Assembly: GCF_037042905.1 (NCBI RefSeq)
Contig: NC_087251.1
Span: forward strand, 39,738,373 to 39,802,372
Source: Lytechinus pictus
Taxonomy: Eukaryota > Echinodermata > Echinoidea > Temnopleuroida > Toxopneustidae
Direction of reading: 5' to 3'
DNA length: 64,000 bases
The notes under the pieces were generated by a model. That model had not been told where the DNA came from. It made no database searches and worked only from the letters and a program-made list of their open reading frames with translations. A program made the translations under genes and the position numbers. Positions 54,432 to 64,000 of this stretch are shown here, piece by piece. Every line of letters starts with the position of its first letter. Within the stretch, counting starts at the first letter, position 1.

Positions 54432-56748
54432 TAAAAGATGTGACTGGGTGTACTGTTAGTGCTCTGTTCACACTCACAATATTTTTGTGGAGCTGGTACA
54501 GTGCTATATGGTACGATATTGCACATGGGGAATTTAAGTAAGATTTTGGTACAGTTAAAGTACAGCAGTATCGAAATACTTGCCATGTCATGGACAATTT
54601 TTCCCTCCACCTCAGGTTTAGATGACATGTATTATTTGTTTAAATGATAAAGTGATATAGGTAGGAAGACAAATAAGGAAAGTGGCAGTTAAGGCTAGCT
54701 GAAACATTTCGTCTTCTTGATACTGACTGATTTACTGCCTTTTTTCCACTGTACCAATTCATGATCACGTAAAGAGCACAGTGCTATACCACCATTCCCG
54801 AGGCTTGATAAAATATAGTAATGAAATTATATTTTGTATTTTCATACTCGTATCAACTTTACAAAAGACACATAGCGCTAAATGTTGTGGGATGTTCTAT
54901 ACTTTTAATAAATATCAATATAATATATTGTCTATATTCTCAGAAATGCCACAGTTTCAACATGTGATGTCAGATGTAAAAAATTCTAGTATTGCCTGTT
55001 AATGTCTTGATATTTCAAGAAAACAACTTAAAAATGAATATTATAAATAAAACATTCACATTCCCGTATATTGTCGATGGGCAGTGCCTTTAAGGACAAC
55101 AACCAGGGACAACATCTTACAACAGTAATACTGACTTCATAAAAAAAAAACAAGCAATATAATGAAACTGAATTTGTTTCTACTTTAAGCATTGCTTTCT
55201 TCTTCTAGGGGAAATTCAAAAGGATACTAAAGATCCTACAGTCAGAAAGGACTGTTTAAACCACTATGCTATCAAACTTATTGGTATCTACATTTATGCA
55301 TTAAAAAAATGACAGACACAATTTTCTGTTAAATAGACAATTACATCTTTTTATCTGCTTCCTCTCGCCAATAAAGTAGGGCAGAAGTTAACTATTGCAT
55401 ACTGCCGAAAATAGATGTGTAAATTAATTTTTTTCCCCTTATTTCAGAGTGCAAATAGACTTCTTTGTAATTTGCACTATATACAAACTGGTTAGCATTA
55501 GTATTTCATTTAAAATTTCATCTAAAATAGCCTAGGAAAATCATTGCATCAATAAATTGCACTGATAAGCTCTACATTTTTTTTTATATAAAAGTTTTAT
55601 ATAATGTGCAAACTGTATTTTATAAAATATTTCCAAACAAGTAAATTTGAATATTTATATTCTTCTTTGAGTTCTTGAGGGAAATTCAGCCTACAATAGA
55701 AAACGTTCTACCTTGTAGACCCAATATACATGCGATTAATCAAATTAGTGAAGTAAAATAAACTGACATGACACTGTGCTTCATAGATGGTGTCCTTGTT
55801 TTAACTTAATCAAGTTTATACTGACAAAACGATTGACAGAGAATTGCCCATAAAGACTACTTATATGTAGGAAGACAAGAAAATGGGTCTCAATGAACAT
55901 TGGTCTTTATGTACAGGTTTCTGTAATGCATGTTTCAAGAAGGAAAAGTAATGAATCAAAATTGTTGTCTTTTAGACAGATGGTCCCTCTGCATACATAC
56001 AGATGATCGCTCAATAAATCAGTTTAAAATTTTCCATCATATATGCATAAATATTGCATAAATATTGTAATTTTGCCTACAAATTGCACAAGATTTATCA
56101 TTGAATCAAATAAGGGGCACGCACTATTACAATGTTATACATTACCTGTAAAATAACAGTACTGTACATAAATTTATAATTGACTGCAATAATTTAGATT
56201 TACAACACATATTCTGACACAAGTTTTAATTAAGATAAAATCTAATTTAAAAAAAGTAATAAAGTGCATACAATTGAGCACTCTATTTAGATTGCTGTAA
56301 AAAGAAGAAAAAAAAATAAGAATACGCGTCTTGATTCTTTGTTCAAAATGATGCCGTTATTATCATATCAATAAACCGACGGTTACCCTGTTTCACAGGA
56401 GTTACATTGCAAATGTAAAGCTGCATAATGAACATCTTTGGTAAAAGATAGGGTCTAGACTGGGCCCTGAATTATAAAGCTTAGTGATCATCGTAAGGCT
56501 GCTTGCTGTGATCATTATTTAGATCATACAATAAGTTTTTGATATGGGGCTATACCAAATACACACTATATACAGAAACTCTAAAAGGTATCAAAATTAG
56601 CATTTAATATGTTAATCATTGGGAGGAGGGCACATCACATCACAAAAATCCAAATAACAAACACACAAGGTAGAACTCTGTTTATCCAGGTAGACTTGTC
56701 ATTAAGAATAAGCTTTCAGCATCATACATGTACCATGGCATCAGTTTC
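54432..56748. other. Intergenic, including the probable CHAC2 3' UTR
   Basis: AT-rich. CHAC2 ends at 56749 on the minus strand, so the adjoining part is its 3' UTR. No exon, hairpin or RNA gene recognised. Confidence 0.4.
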
Positions 56749-59700
56749 CTAGTCTCGATGATGGACGGTTCGACTATTATCTTCTGCCATCAGTCCCTTC
56801 ACTAGTCTTTCCAGCTCAAAAAGATGTGCATCGTTGCAGTCTGGGACCAGCTTTCTCATGGTGACAGCAAGCTGCAGCAAGTAGTCCTTGTTCTTCCCAC
56901 TGGGTCCCTCAGAACAAAGGATCTGATTGGCTATCTCTTCCAGGGGAGCAGGTCCTAGAAACGAAGGGTTACAGGGAGTGGCAATGTAGACTAGGACTTC
57001 CAAGGGTTCCTGGACGGAGCCATCCGGAGACTGAATCGGATAAAACATCACGGCTTTCGTGGTGTAGCCATTCTTTTCCCTGAAGTCAAGATACTCCTTC
57101 ACACTGTCTCTATCACTCTCGGCGACATGATAGGCAATGCCCCATACATCCTCCTGAGGTAGGTGACAAAAGATGGAGCATGTTTCATTTAATCAACACC
57201 CTTGTCAATAATAGTTCAAGCGGGGTGGAAAATATAGATTCGGTTGTTTTGGTAAAAAGTTTGTTTGCCTTCTTGAACTGTTTACAGACCATAATGTGTT
57301 AGTTTTGGTTGCCGGTTTTCTGGGTCAGGCCGGCTGTGTTTGGAATGTGGTAGTGAAGGAATTCCAACTGAATGGTTGCTAGGCGTTTGGACTGTCTGGG
57401 ATTAAGAATGAGCATTTTTCGGGACTCGATGGATTTGGAAGAGTAGAATTTAATACTGAATTAGAATTTATGGACAGTCCAGCTGAACTTAAATATTTTT
57501 CTATTCTGCTTCCTGTTCTCTGGCTCGCTTGCATTCTTCAGCGACTAGAGAGATAAAATGAACAGGTGGGAGAGATAACTGACCTGTAAGACAAGAGAGT
57601 CATATAACGAGAGAATTGAGTAAGAGAGTAGATGAGAGAGCTGTATTGGGAGTGGTTAAAGTGTGAGAGTCTCAGAGGGGGAAAAGTTGATCGAGATCAG
57701 TTGGGGGAGTGGTGAAGAGAGTTACGTAAGAGGGAAGAATAATGGAAAGCCGGAGAACTTGAATTTGATTAGTTCCATTTTATACACTAATATTACAGGC
57801 TTGATTAATTTTGCGCATCGCACCAAAAGTGATACGACTGATTTGGGGAAGTGTTTTCTCGCCACGTGGTGTTTGAGCCAAGAAGGATAATGGCATTTTG
57901 TGCTAAGTGGGGCGGGGTAGTTCTTTTCATTCTTGATTTGTTTTGCTGCCGTTGGCCATGTCGGTTTAGTTATACCCCATTGTCGGTCGTCCAGTCCAGA
58001 GATGCGACTATACCAGCTTACTGATTTGACACTGATTTGAAATAAACATTATGTACAACTTTACTTCATCTCTTCGTTCGAACTTGTTATTTCTTGACTC
58101 CGTCTTTCTTTGTACGTGGGCAGCGCAAGACGGCGGGTGGCTACCGGTCTTCTTGCAAAGCTGTGCCGCTACATTTAAAGTTTTCCAAGCATACAGGGCT
58201 TGAATTTAGAATTCAAAGTAGCAATTTAATTATTTTAGTAAGTGCACTTAAATGAAAGGAAAGATGGTGTTCACTTTTAGGGGGCATCTAAGGACATCTA
58301 AAACTGGCACTGGTCAATAGTGGGACACATGCACTAGATGACTGCATAGCACGAAGGCCACAGGCACAAAACAGGGCATGCTATTTTGGCCTTAAACCTA
58401 CAAATATTTGGAAAGGCATCAAGGCCTTTGATTAAACTGAGCCCTGTTCTTTATTCAATGATTGTGACTGACATCTATATATGTATTTATCCATTTGTGG
58501 GGATTACATAAAAATGAAGGGCTTTGTCAAGCAGTTACCATAAACTGAATCAGACTTCCCTCCACTACAGAAATTTTGAATAAATGATAAATACCATAAA
58601 TCCATAACTAATAAGAAAATTGTAATTTTGTATTACACAAAACAATAAATTCAAATAATTTTACGTTTTTCTGCGGACCATTATACCAAGTTTCAGTCGT
58701 TTTCTTTCACTTCAATTTCTTAGTTTTTAATTTCAAACTGTGGCTTGTACAAGATTTCAAAGCATCCAATAATTCAATTTTACCCAATCCACCGAAATAA
58801 AATAACTCAATAGTTGAGAAAATTTAATATTAAAAAAAAAATGAACCTTTGTAAATCGAAGCCAGATTAAAATATCTCAAGTTTTCTTACCCCTGGTGTT
58901 TCGATGAGGGTGACTACTCGTCCAGGCTGTGAAATAGTTTCAAAGATTAAAATGCAAAGAGGGGGGAGGGGAGGGGGGAGGGGAAAGATAAAGAGGGAGA
59001 GGGGGAAATAGAGATGAATGAGAAAGAGAAGGGGGGGGGGTGAAAGAGAGAAAGGGAAAGGGGGAGACAGAGAATTATTATATATCATATTATCAATTGG
59101 CAATACTGATACCCAACAACAACAGTGGTCCACCTGCATTCCCCCAACATATCAGGAGGAGACCTGCGGGACACAGTTCTGTGTGCGCGCCCTTCTTGGC
59201 GACCCACATTGGCTGGCTCCTCCAGAAAAAGCGCCTTTGAATGTATATATATGGTGAGCACTATACAAGTGCTGTGCATCATCATCATCAACAACATACT
59301 TTGTTAAATCATTAATCTGCCTTTGACAGATCACCTCTTAATTTTGTCAGAATTTTCTATTTATTTTTATTATGTTTTTATAGCCGATGCTTGTCACAAA
59401 TTTTTCTCTGAATTGGCTTAATCAATTTTACTGAATTTCTTGTCATCTATAAACTCTATCTTAGAGATGCCATAATAAGCTTTTATCGCGTTTATAAGGA
59501 CTGCAGAAGGGTAAGATGAAAATATGTTATTGTGACCTTTGACCTCAAAATCAATACGCTTCCTGGGATCCATGCTAGTATCATACACACAAAATTATAT
59601 GAGCCTAGGTTAAGTTAAACTGAAGTTATCGCATTTACAAGGAAAAGTTAATGGACGGACACCGAGCGTGATACGGGCGTATAAAAACTGTCTTTTTTCT

Positions 59701-60199
59701 GTGTCCCATATGTGACGGCCCGTCTTTTCTCTCTAAAAGGTCAAGGTCATATGTCACCATTTTTTGCATGATTATTCTTCTCAGAACTAGATTTCAACCA
59801 TGAGGGTATTCAATCTAATCAAAGTCATTTTATACTATTTTTCAGGTCATTAAAGCCTCTAAAATGTCCCATACGTAACACGCGCGAATTCTTGGACTTG
59901 CCCCATAATAATTATGCAAATTTGACTCTAACTCAGTGAATATTGGTCAATTTTTTTTATATATATAGTAGCTTAGGACTTGCTCTTTCTAAGTTATTGC
60001 CTTTATTTTTCATTTAGAGAAAAGGATCATCCTGAAAAATGGCAAATTATAAAAGCATGTCATTTGGGCTCATTTTGCATGTAACGGACATTTTCACGGT
60101 AACCGACGTTACACGGCACAATTTTACACACTTTTCATTGTGTGTATGATTATCTCTAGAACAACAAATGATATAGTAGGAGTTTGCTTTTAAGCATCT

Positions 60200-60231
<32 letters not shown>

Positions 60232-60999
60232 TTGTCTGTCTATCTATCTATCTATCTTCTATTAATATATCCAGCTAGCAGCTATCATTTGCCTGTTTAC
60301 CTCTCCATCCATCCATCTATCTAATTATCTATCTTATATGTATCTGTTTAAATATGTATGTCTATCTGTCTGTCTATTTATCTTTCAATCTAATGTCTGC
60401 TTAAATAATTGTGTCTGTTTATCTATCTACGACAGACCACCTAACTGTTAATTCTTCCGCATGACGAATTAAAATCTAGTTAATAATATATGGAGAGCTC
60501 ACATAAAGTAAAAAAGACAAATTTGCTCAAAATTACAAATATTTGTTTGGTAGACAACTGCGGAAAAATAACAATTAACATGAAACTAAAAATTGAAATA
60601 AATTATAATAATATAATTATAAAATATCCTAGGCCTAACTGAGATTCTGCTACACAGAGTAGGTTTTTAATTTGTTAAAAATTTTCAAAAGATTTCTTCA
60701 AAAAGTGTATTTCGTGCTAGACCATGTGTGGTTTCAGCCTGGCTCAAGAAACAAGTTTATTGTCTGCAAAAAGAACCCCCTGAAATTAAGTCTAAATTCA
60801 TGCCGATTACTGACACCCAGCTGACCCGGACCTGCCGCGGGGTTGACAACCAAGTGAGGCCTACCTTTTCGGGTACTCCTCTATGGTCCAAGCTTGCTTG
60901 CCAAAATCTCCTGGCATAGCCTTTCACACTGCCAACTAACCGTTCCGTATAGGGAAAATTGGTCTTCCATGTCAATGATCCATACCCAAATATCCACAT
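56749..60999 (-). CDS. CHAC2: Glutathione-specific gamma-glutamylcyclotransferase (CHAC2-like)
   Basis: Cytosolic enzyme that splits glutathione into 5-oxoproline and Cys-Gly. Three minus-strand exons: 60999-60865, 58926-58891 and 57153-56749, all in phase 0; 191 aa (human CHAC2 184). Start is the ATG giving [11 protein letters not shown], the conserved substrate-binding YGSL at residues 6-9, followed by [16 protein letters not shown]. The 36-nt exon 2 encodes [12 protein letters not shown]. Exon 3 begins [10 protein letters not shown], contains FREKNGYTT with the catalytic Glu83, then [20 protein letters not shown] and [14 protein letters not shown]. The short N-terminus (Met directly before WIFGYGSL) favours CHAC2 over the stress-induced CHAC1. 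Active-site residues are intact. The start codon faces the sorting nexin gene on the other strand. Confidence 0.95.
57188..58178 (+). mobile_element. Probable solo LTR in CHAC2 intron 2
   Basis: TTTAA at 57188-57192 and 58174-58178 enclose 981 bp with LTR-like features: an AATAAA at about 58040 followed by a CT-rich stretch (ACTTCATCTCTTCGTTCG), and an end …TGTGCCGCTACA with the usual CA. The start (TCAACACCC) lacks the expected TG, so the 5' edge may be mutated or misplaced. No gag/pol. Orientation from the poly(A) signal. Confidence 0.5.
58180..58890. other. Rest of CHAC2 intron 2
   Basis: AT-rich; nothing recognised. Confidence 0.4.
58955..59075. repeat. Purine-rich (GGGGAGAGAAA)n tract
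   Basis: About 120 bp of nearly pure G/A on the plus strand just upstream of CHAC2 exon 2, so the CHAC2 pre-mRNA reads it as a long polypyrimidine tract before the acceptor. Confidence 0.8.
59155..59300 (+). mobile_element. LINE 3'-tail fragment
   Basis: Reads GCGCGCCCTTCTTGGCGACC…AAAAGCGCCTTTGAATG…GGTGAGCACTATACAAGTGC and ends in CAT repeats, a typical LINE 3' tail; no coding part remains. CHAC2 intron 1. Confidence 0.5.
59476..59690. repeat. Family X interspersed repeat, copy 2
   Basis: Single-unit version of 34088-34485: TTATCGCGTTTATAAGGACT, TTCCTGGGATCCATGCTAGT, GGACGGACACCGAGCGTGAT. CHAC2 intron 1. Confidence 0.75.
60196..60435. repeat. (TCTA)n tetranucleotide array, degenerate
   Basis: TCTATCTATCTA blocks with GTCTGTCTA and TCCATCCATC variants over about 240 bp in CHAC2 intron 1. 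Confidence 0.9.
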
Positions 61000-61333
61000 T
61001 GTTTGTAACAAAATCTAAACGTAGAATTTAAGGAATTTAATAAGCAACTCAGCTTCATAGCTTTGCTTACACTACGTTACACACAGGCTAGCGGACGATG
61101 TCACGCGGCGCGCGCGCGCGGATACGATACACACACCCCCTCGATTGCGCACGCACGCACGTATACGAGCGCGCGCGAGCTCACGCGGCGAATTGCAAGT
61201 GCAGCCATGATGGTGGGTGGATACTATTTTTTCCAAGATTGTGATTTTAGTACAGTATTGTTTGTGCTTGAAATATGATTATTGTAAAATTGTAATTAAA
61301 ATAATTTTTATCTTTGTTATTTGCTAGGACGGA
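61000..61333. promoter_or_regulatory. CpG-rich bidirectional promoter, CHAC2 / sorting nexin
   Basis: The two start codons are 334 bp apart on opposite strands. The centre (61090-61195) is dense in CG (ACGCGGCGCGCGCGCGCGGA, GAGCGCGCGCGAGCTCACGC) in otherwise AT-rich DNA. No TATA box. A 5' UTR exon of the nexin may lie here, since its ATG exon is preceded by a good acceptor (TTATTTGCTAG at 61317-61327). Confidence 0.65.
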
Positions 61334-64000
61334 ATGGAGGACAGCCAAGATCTCTTGGCAGAGGACCAGGGAAAGGTGAATAAAATGTTCCATTTTCATT
61401 TTGTGCACAGCCACAGGCCACACATGATTGGCAATGCCAATGCCAATGGATTACTTTTTTAGCACTGCACTGCAAACATCATTTTCAATATGCATGGGTT
61501 CAACTTTGATGTTTGTTGAATTAAAGCCTGGCTCACACCTTTGCATTTAAAGCTGCATGAAAATGCTGCGTTGCCAGAAAAAGTAATCGTGGTATTGGCA
61601 GATTGGTAAAATAGTACGCAGCCTACTCAGCTCAGCAAAACATATTCGGTTGCTGGTTGCGAAAAAGGTTTTACCTGTGCGCGCTACGGCTACGAACGAC
61701 TACAAGCTCGTCGGAGCTCGTAGTCGTAGTACGTCCTACATTATTGCAGACAGTTAACCGAGGTGACGTGAGGTAATTCGAGGTAAATTAAGCACTAACG
61801 CTGCATTAATGCTTGAGTAAGCTGCTCGTGCTCGTTCGTTCTTGCGAGTGCTCATTATGGGGGGACCTACCTCGAGCGAAGTTTGTGCAGGCTCCACTTC
61901 ACTTCACTACCGCTACACTATGCTCCACCTGCCCGAAATTTGAGACCGCGAACTCGTTCTGATATTCCGAGTGACAAAGGTGGTGGGATCTTATGGGGGG
62001 AAAGTATGAAATTCATGCAACATCAAGATCTTTAAAAACAATTAAAACTAATATTCTTACTTTACACAATGTTTCACTTTTCCATGCTTCTATCAGTCTC
62101 AAAATTGGTGATATAGAGCCAACATGAAGTTCCTCACACGTATAAATAATTCGCTGCCGATTTCAAAACATTCGCATGCGCGAGGGTCTCGGCATGTGCT
62201 ATGAAAGTCCTTTAAAGTCCTTAGTTCTCCATAATAAAGAAATTCATAGAATTTGGTAGAACACAAAGTTTAACAGAAAAACAAAAACAGGCCCCCCCCC
62301 CAAAAAAAATATTAATAAAAACAAAAATGCAGTGAAACTGTTGAAAACTAAAGGAAAACTCCAACATGTCCATTCCCAGCCCTTGTATCGCGATGTATGG
62401 AATGGAGTACCGGTACTACTACTACTGTAGTATGCCTACATGTAGCTATGATCATTTGAATTTACATTTTTTTCATTGCTTCTATCAATTTTGCATCATT
62501 TTTCATCCAATTAGTCTATAGAATCTACATTATTCTTGCTGGAAATTGCGATTTTCAGATTTCTGTTCTTAAATGTATGCAATGATAATGAGTGATATTT
62601 AATAGAGTAAAATGAGTGAAGTACGAGTCCATCTTCAATAGAACTGCACATGATTTGATTGTTGCAGCGATCATCAAAATGTGAAGTTCTCTTTGAACTT
62701 CATAAATCTGTAGATCACCTTGACTTTAGATGGTATCAGTATGCCATCTATTTGGGAGGGGAGAGCCTGGTGACTTCTACCAATCTGCCTTCATTTTAAA
62801 ACCAAAAAAATAAACAAACAAAAAATAAAAATCGAAAAGGGTGAGCTTACTCTGATTTGGGATAGTATAATGCTGCCGAATTTCAAGACATACATTTCAG
62901 ATCGAATCTAACATGCCGTCTTAATCTTATTATATATTTATAGACCAGGACCGAGTCTAATGTTGACTTGAACACAGACACGTCTCTACTAGTCGACATC
63001 TCGGATGCACTGAGTGAGAGAGATAAAGTTAAATTCACCGTCCATACTAAAGTGAGTATACCACCTTAACATCAAAAGTGATTCAGCAAATTTATTTATT
63101 TCGTTTTGTTTACCCAGGGTTACCCCATCAGTGGACTAAGCACTGTTTTTCTTGGGGGCCTTGCATACAAGTAACAAATCAAATATCTGTACAGGTATCA
63201 AATAAATATCTGTACAGGTATCGATTGAAAAGATCATTTTTGTCTTGCCTGTTGATCTATAAATTTGTTCACATCATTGTGTAAATGCTCTGTGTGAACC
63301 CCAGTGTACCAAAAAATAAAGATTTTAAAATTAATGCGTTCTTGAGTTTTATCGTCTCTACGTTCGTGAAACATCCTATGTGATATTCAGAGTTTGCACA
63401 CAAATATTTTCTTTGCACATTTGATGGCACTTTTTGGATGGCTTCTTTTTGTGTATTATGCTGAGCATTTCAAAATGATTTTATTTTGTATGAAATACAA
63501 GATTTTACACCGGTTGATATATTAGAAATGTATGTGCATGTTGAGTGGTGTGTTCAGTGCTTTGCCATACCATTTCCCATTTGAAATGACTTGTACCGAG
63601 AGACACCAAAATAAAACTAGAAAAATGCAATGCTAAAAGTTATTTTCATTGATTTTGAAAAGTTAGTAATGACCCCATAACTTCTATCTTTAGCACTAGA
63701 GATCAGAAAATCAAACTATTTAATTTTCATATGACATTATTCCATAGCTCATTTGAATCTTCTCCAAATTGATGTTGCTAGATATATATTACTCCTTTTG
63801 TTCTTGGGGTATTGAAATGAATCTGCTTATTGCATCAAAAAGTTTTCAGTTGATATGTAAAATACATGTATATATATATATACTGCAGGCATCTCTGTGT
63901 GTTTCCTTTTTTGTAGCGCCCCTCCAGACCAAATTTGCTTGACTCATTGTCCTTAGTAAGTGTCTTATTTATGTTTCTGTTTGTTCCTTGCTCCCTTAAA
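61334..64000 (+). CDS. SNX6: Sorting nexin 5/6-type protein, 5' part only
   Basis: PX-BAR sorting nexin, a retromer-associated (SNX-BAR) subunit on early endosomes. Two coding exons are visible: 61334-61375 ([14 protein letters not shown], donor AAG|GTGAAT) and 62944-63051 ([20 protein letters not shown] then [16 protein letters not shown], donor AAA|GTGAGT). Both are in phase 0. [19 protein letters not shown] is the hallmark start of the SNX5/SNX6/SNX32 PX domain. I cannot separate SNX5 from SNX6; invertebrates usually have one gene for both. The remaining PX domain and the BAR domain must lie beyond the window; no further exon is evident between 63052 and 64000. Confidence 0.87.
61857..62195. 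mobile_element. Family J element, copy 2
   Basis: Starts near ACCTACCTCGAGCGAAG and ends GCATGCGCGAGGGTCTCGG; shares GGCTCCACTTCACT, CACTACCGCTACACTA and GAGCCAACATGAAGTTCCTC with 41680-42005. In intron 1 of the sorting nexin. Confidence 0.75.
63052..64000. other. Sorting nexin intron, incomplete
   Basis: AT-rich intron sequence to the window end. A TTTTTTGTAGCGCCCC acceptor-like site at 63907-63917 does not open into the expected PX sequence. Confidence 0.4.

Noticed and set aside
63907-63964. Possible third coding exon of the sorting nexin
   Set aside because: The reading frames after TTTTTTGTAG do not give the expected PX-domain sequence, and a stop comes early in the required phase.
1-64000. 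CRISPR arrays, bacterial operons, rRNA or tRNA genes
   Set aside because: Tandem repeats here lack regular unique spacers, the genes are spliced, and no tRNA cloverleaf or rRNA segment was recognised by eye; a tRNA or covariance-model scan would settle the RNA genes.

Overview
Intron-rich nuclear DNA of an animal. The coding exons match animal-type proteins, the splice junctions are GT/AG, and the non-coding DNA is crowded with LINE fragments, inverted-repeat (MITE-like) elements, microsatellites and degenerate tandem arrays. The repeat style (echinoderm/amphioxus/hemichordate-like families, LINE tails ending in GCGCTATA-type hairpins plus ATT runs) suggests a marine invertebrate deuterostome, probably an echinoderm; the phylum is inference, not proof. 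There are no bacterial, phage, CRISPR or organellar features.

Six protein-coding genes can be assembled from their exons. MED29 (Mediator subunit, minus, 7277 to 1569, 4 exons, 196 aa). An unrecognised 159-aa two-exon gene (plus, 14951 to 24151) with a TATA box and an overlapping upstream ORF. ARMT1 (DUF89 acidic-residue methyltransferase / metal-dependent phosphatase, minus, 38792 to 33161, 5 exons, 450 aa). NAA80 (actin N-terminal acetyltransferase with a profilin-type polyproline run, plus, 39159 to 46038, 4 exons, 252 aa). CHAC2 (glutathione gamma-glutamylcyclotransferase, minus, 60999 to 56749, 3 exons, 191 aa). The first two coding exons of a SNX5/SNX6-type sorting nexin (plus, from 61334, running off the window). 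ARMT1/NAA80 and CHAC2/SNX are head-to-head pairs with start codons about 366 and 334 bp apart, so each pair probably shares a bidirectional promoter. The genes have unrelated housekeeping roles (transcription, protein and actin modification, glutathione turnover, endosomal sorting) and do not form a pathway.

Layout: 0-1.5 kb, a MITE and a LINE 3' fragment; 1.6-7.3 kb, MED29 with nested MITEs and a tandem duplication; 7.5-14 kb, intergenic, with a twin-primed Tx1/L1-like LINE flanked by 16-bp target duplications; 14.5-24.2 kb, the unknown gene, whose long intron holds a CR1/L2-like LINE and a minisatellite; 24.2-33 kb, intergenic repeats, LINE 3' ends and a 460-bp polypyrimidine tract; 33-46 kb, ARMT1 and NAA80; 46-56.7 kb, intergenic with many inverted-repeat elements; 56.7-64 kb, CHAC2 (with a probable solo LTR in an intron) and the sorting nexin.

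The most unusual signal is a set of short non-coding elements whose two ends are CCCGGG followed by G runs (39586-40117, 37627-38206, 50063-50500, 50639-51185). Three of them are flanked by recognisable 8-bp target duplications. Inside, they are not unique sequence but arrays of a short recurring phrase (CCCTAAACAAGTA-like in two families, TTGGAGCGG-like in the third). Several other elements here share the design of terminal inverted repeats around a short-phrase array.
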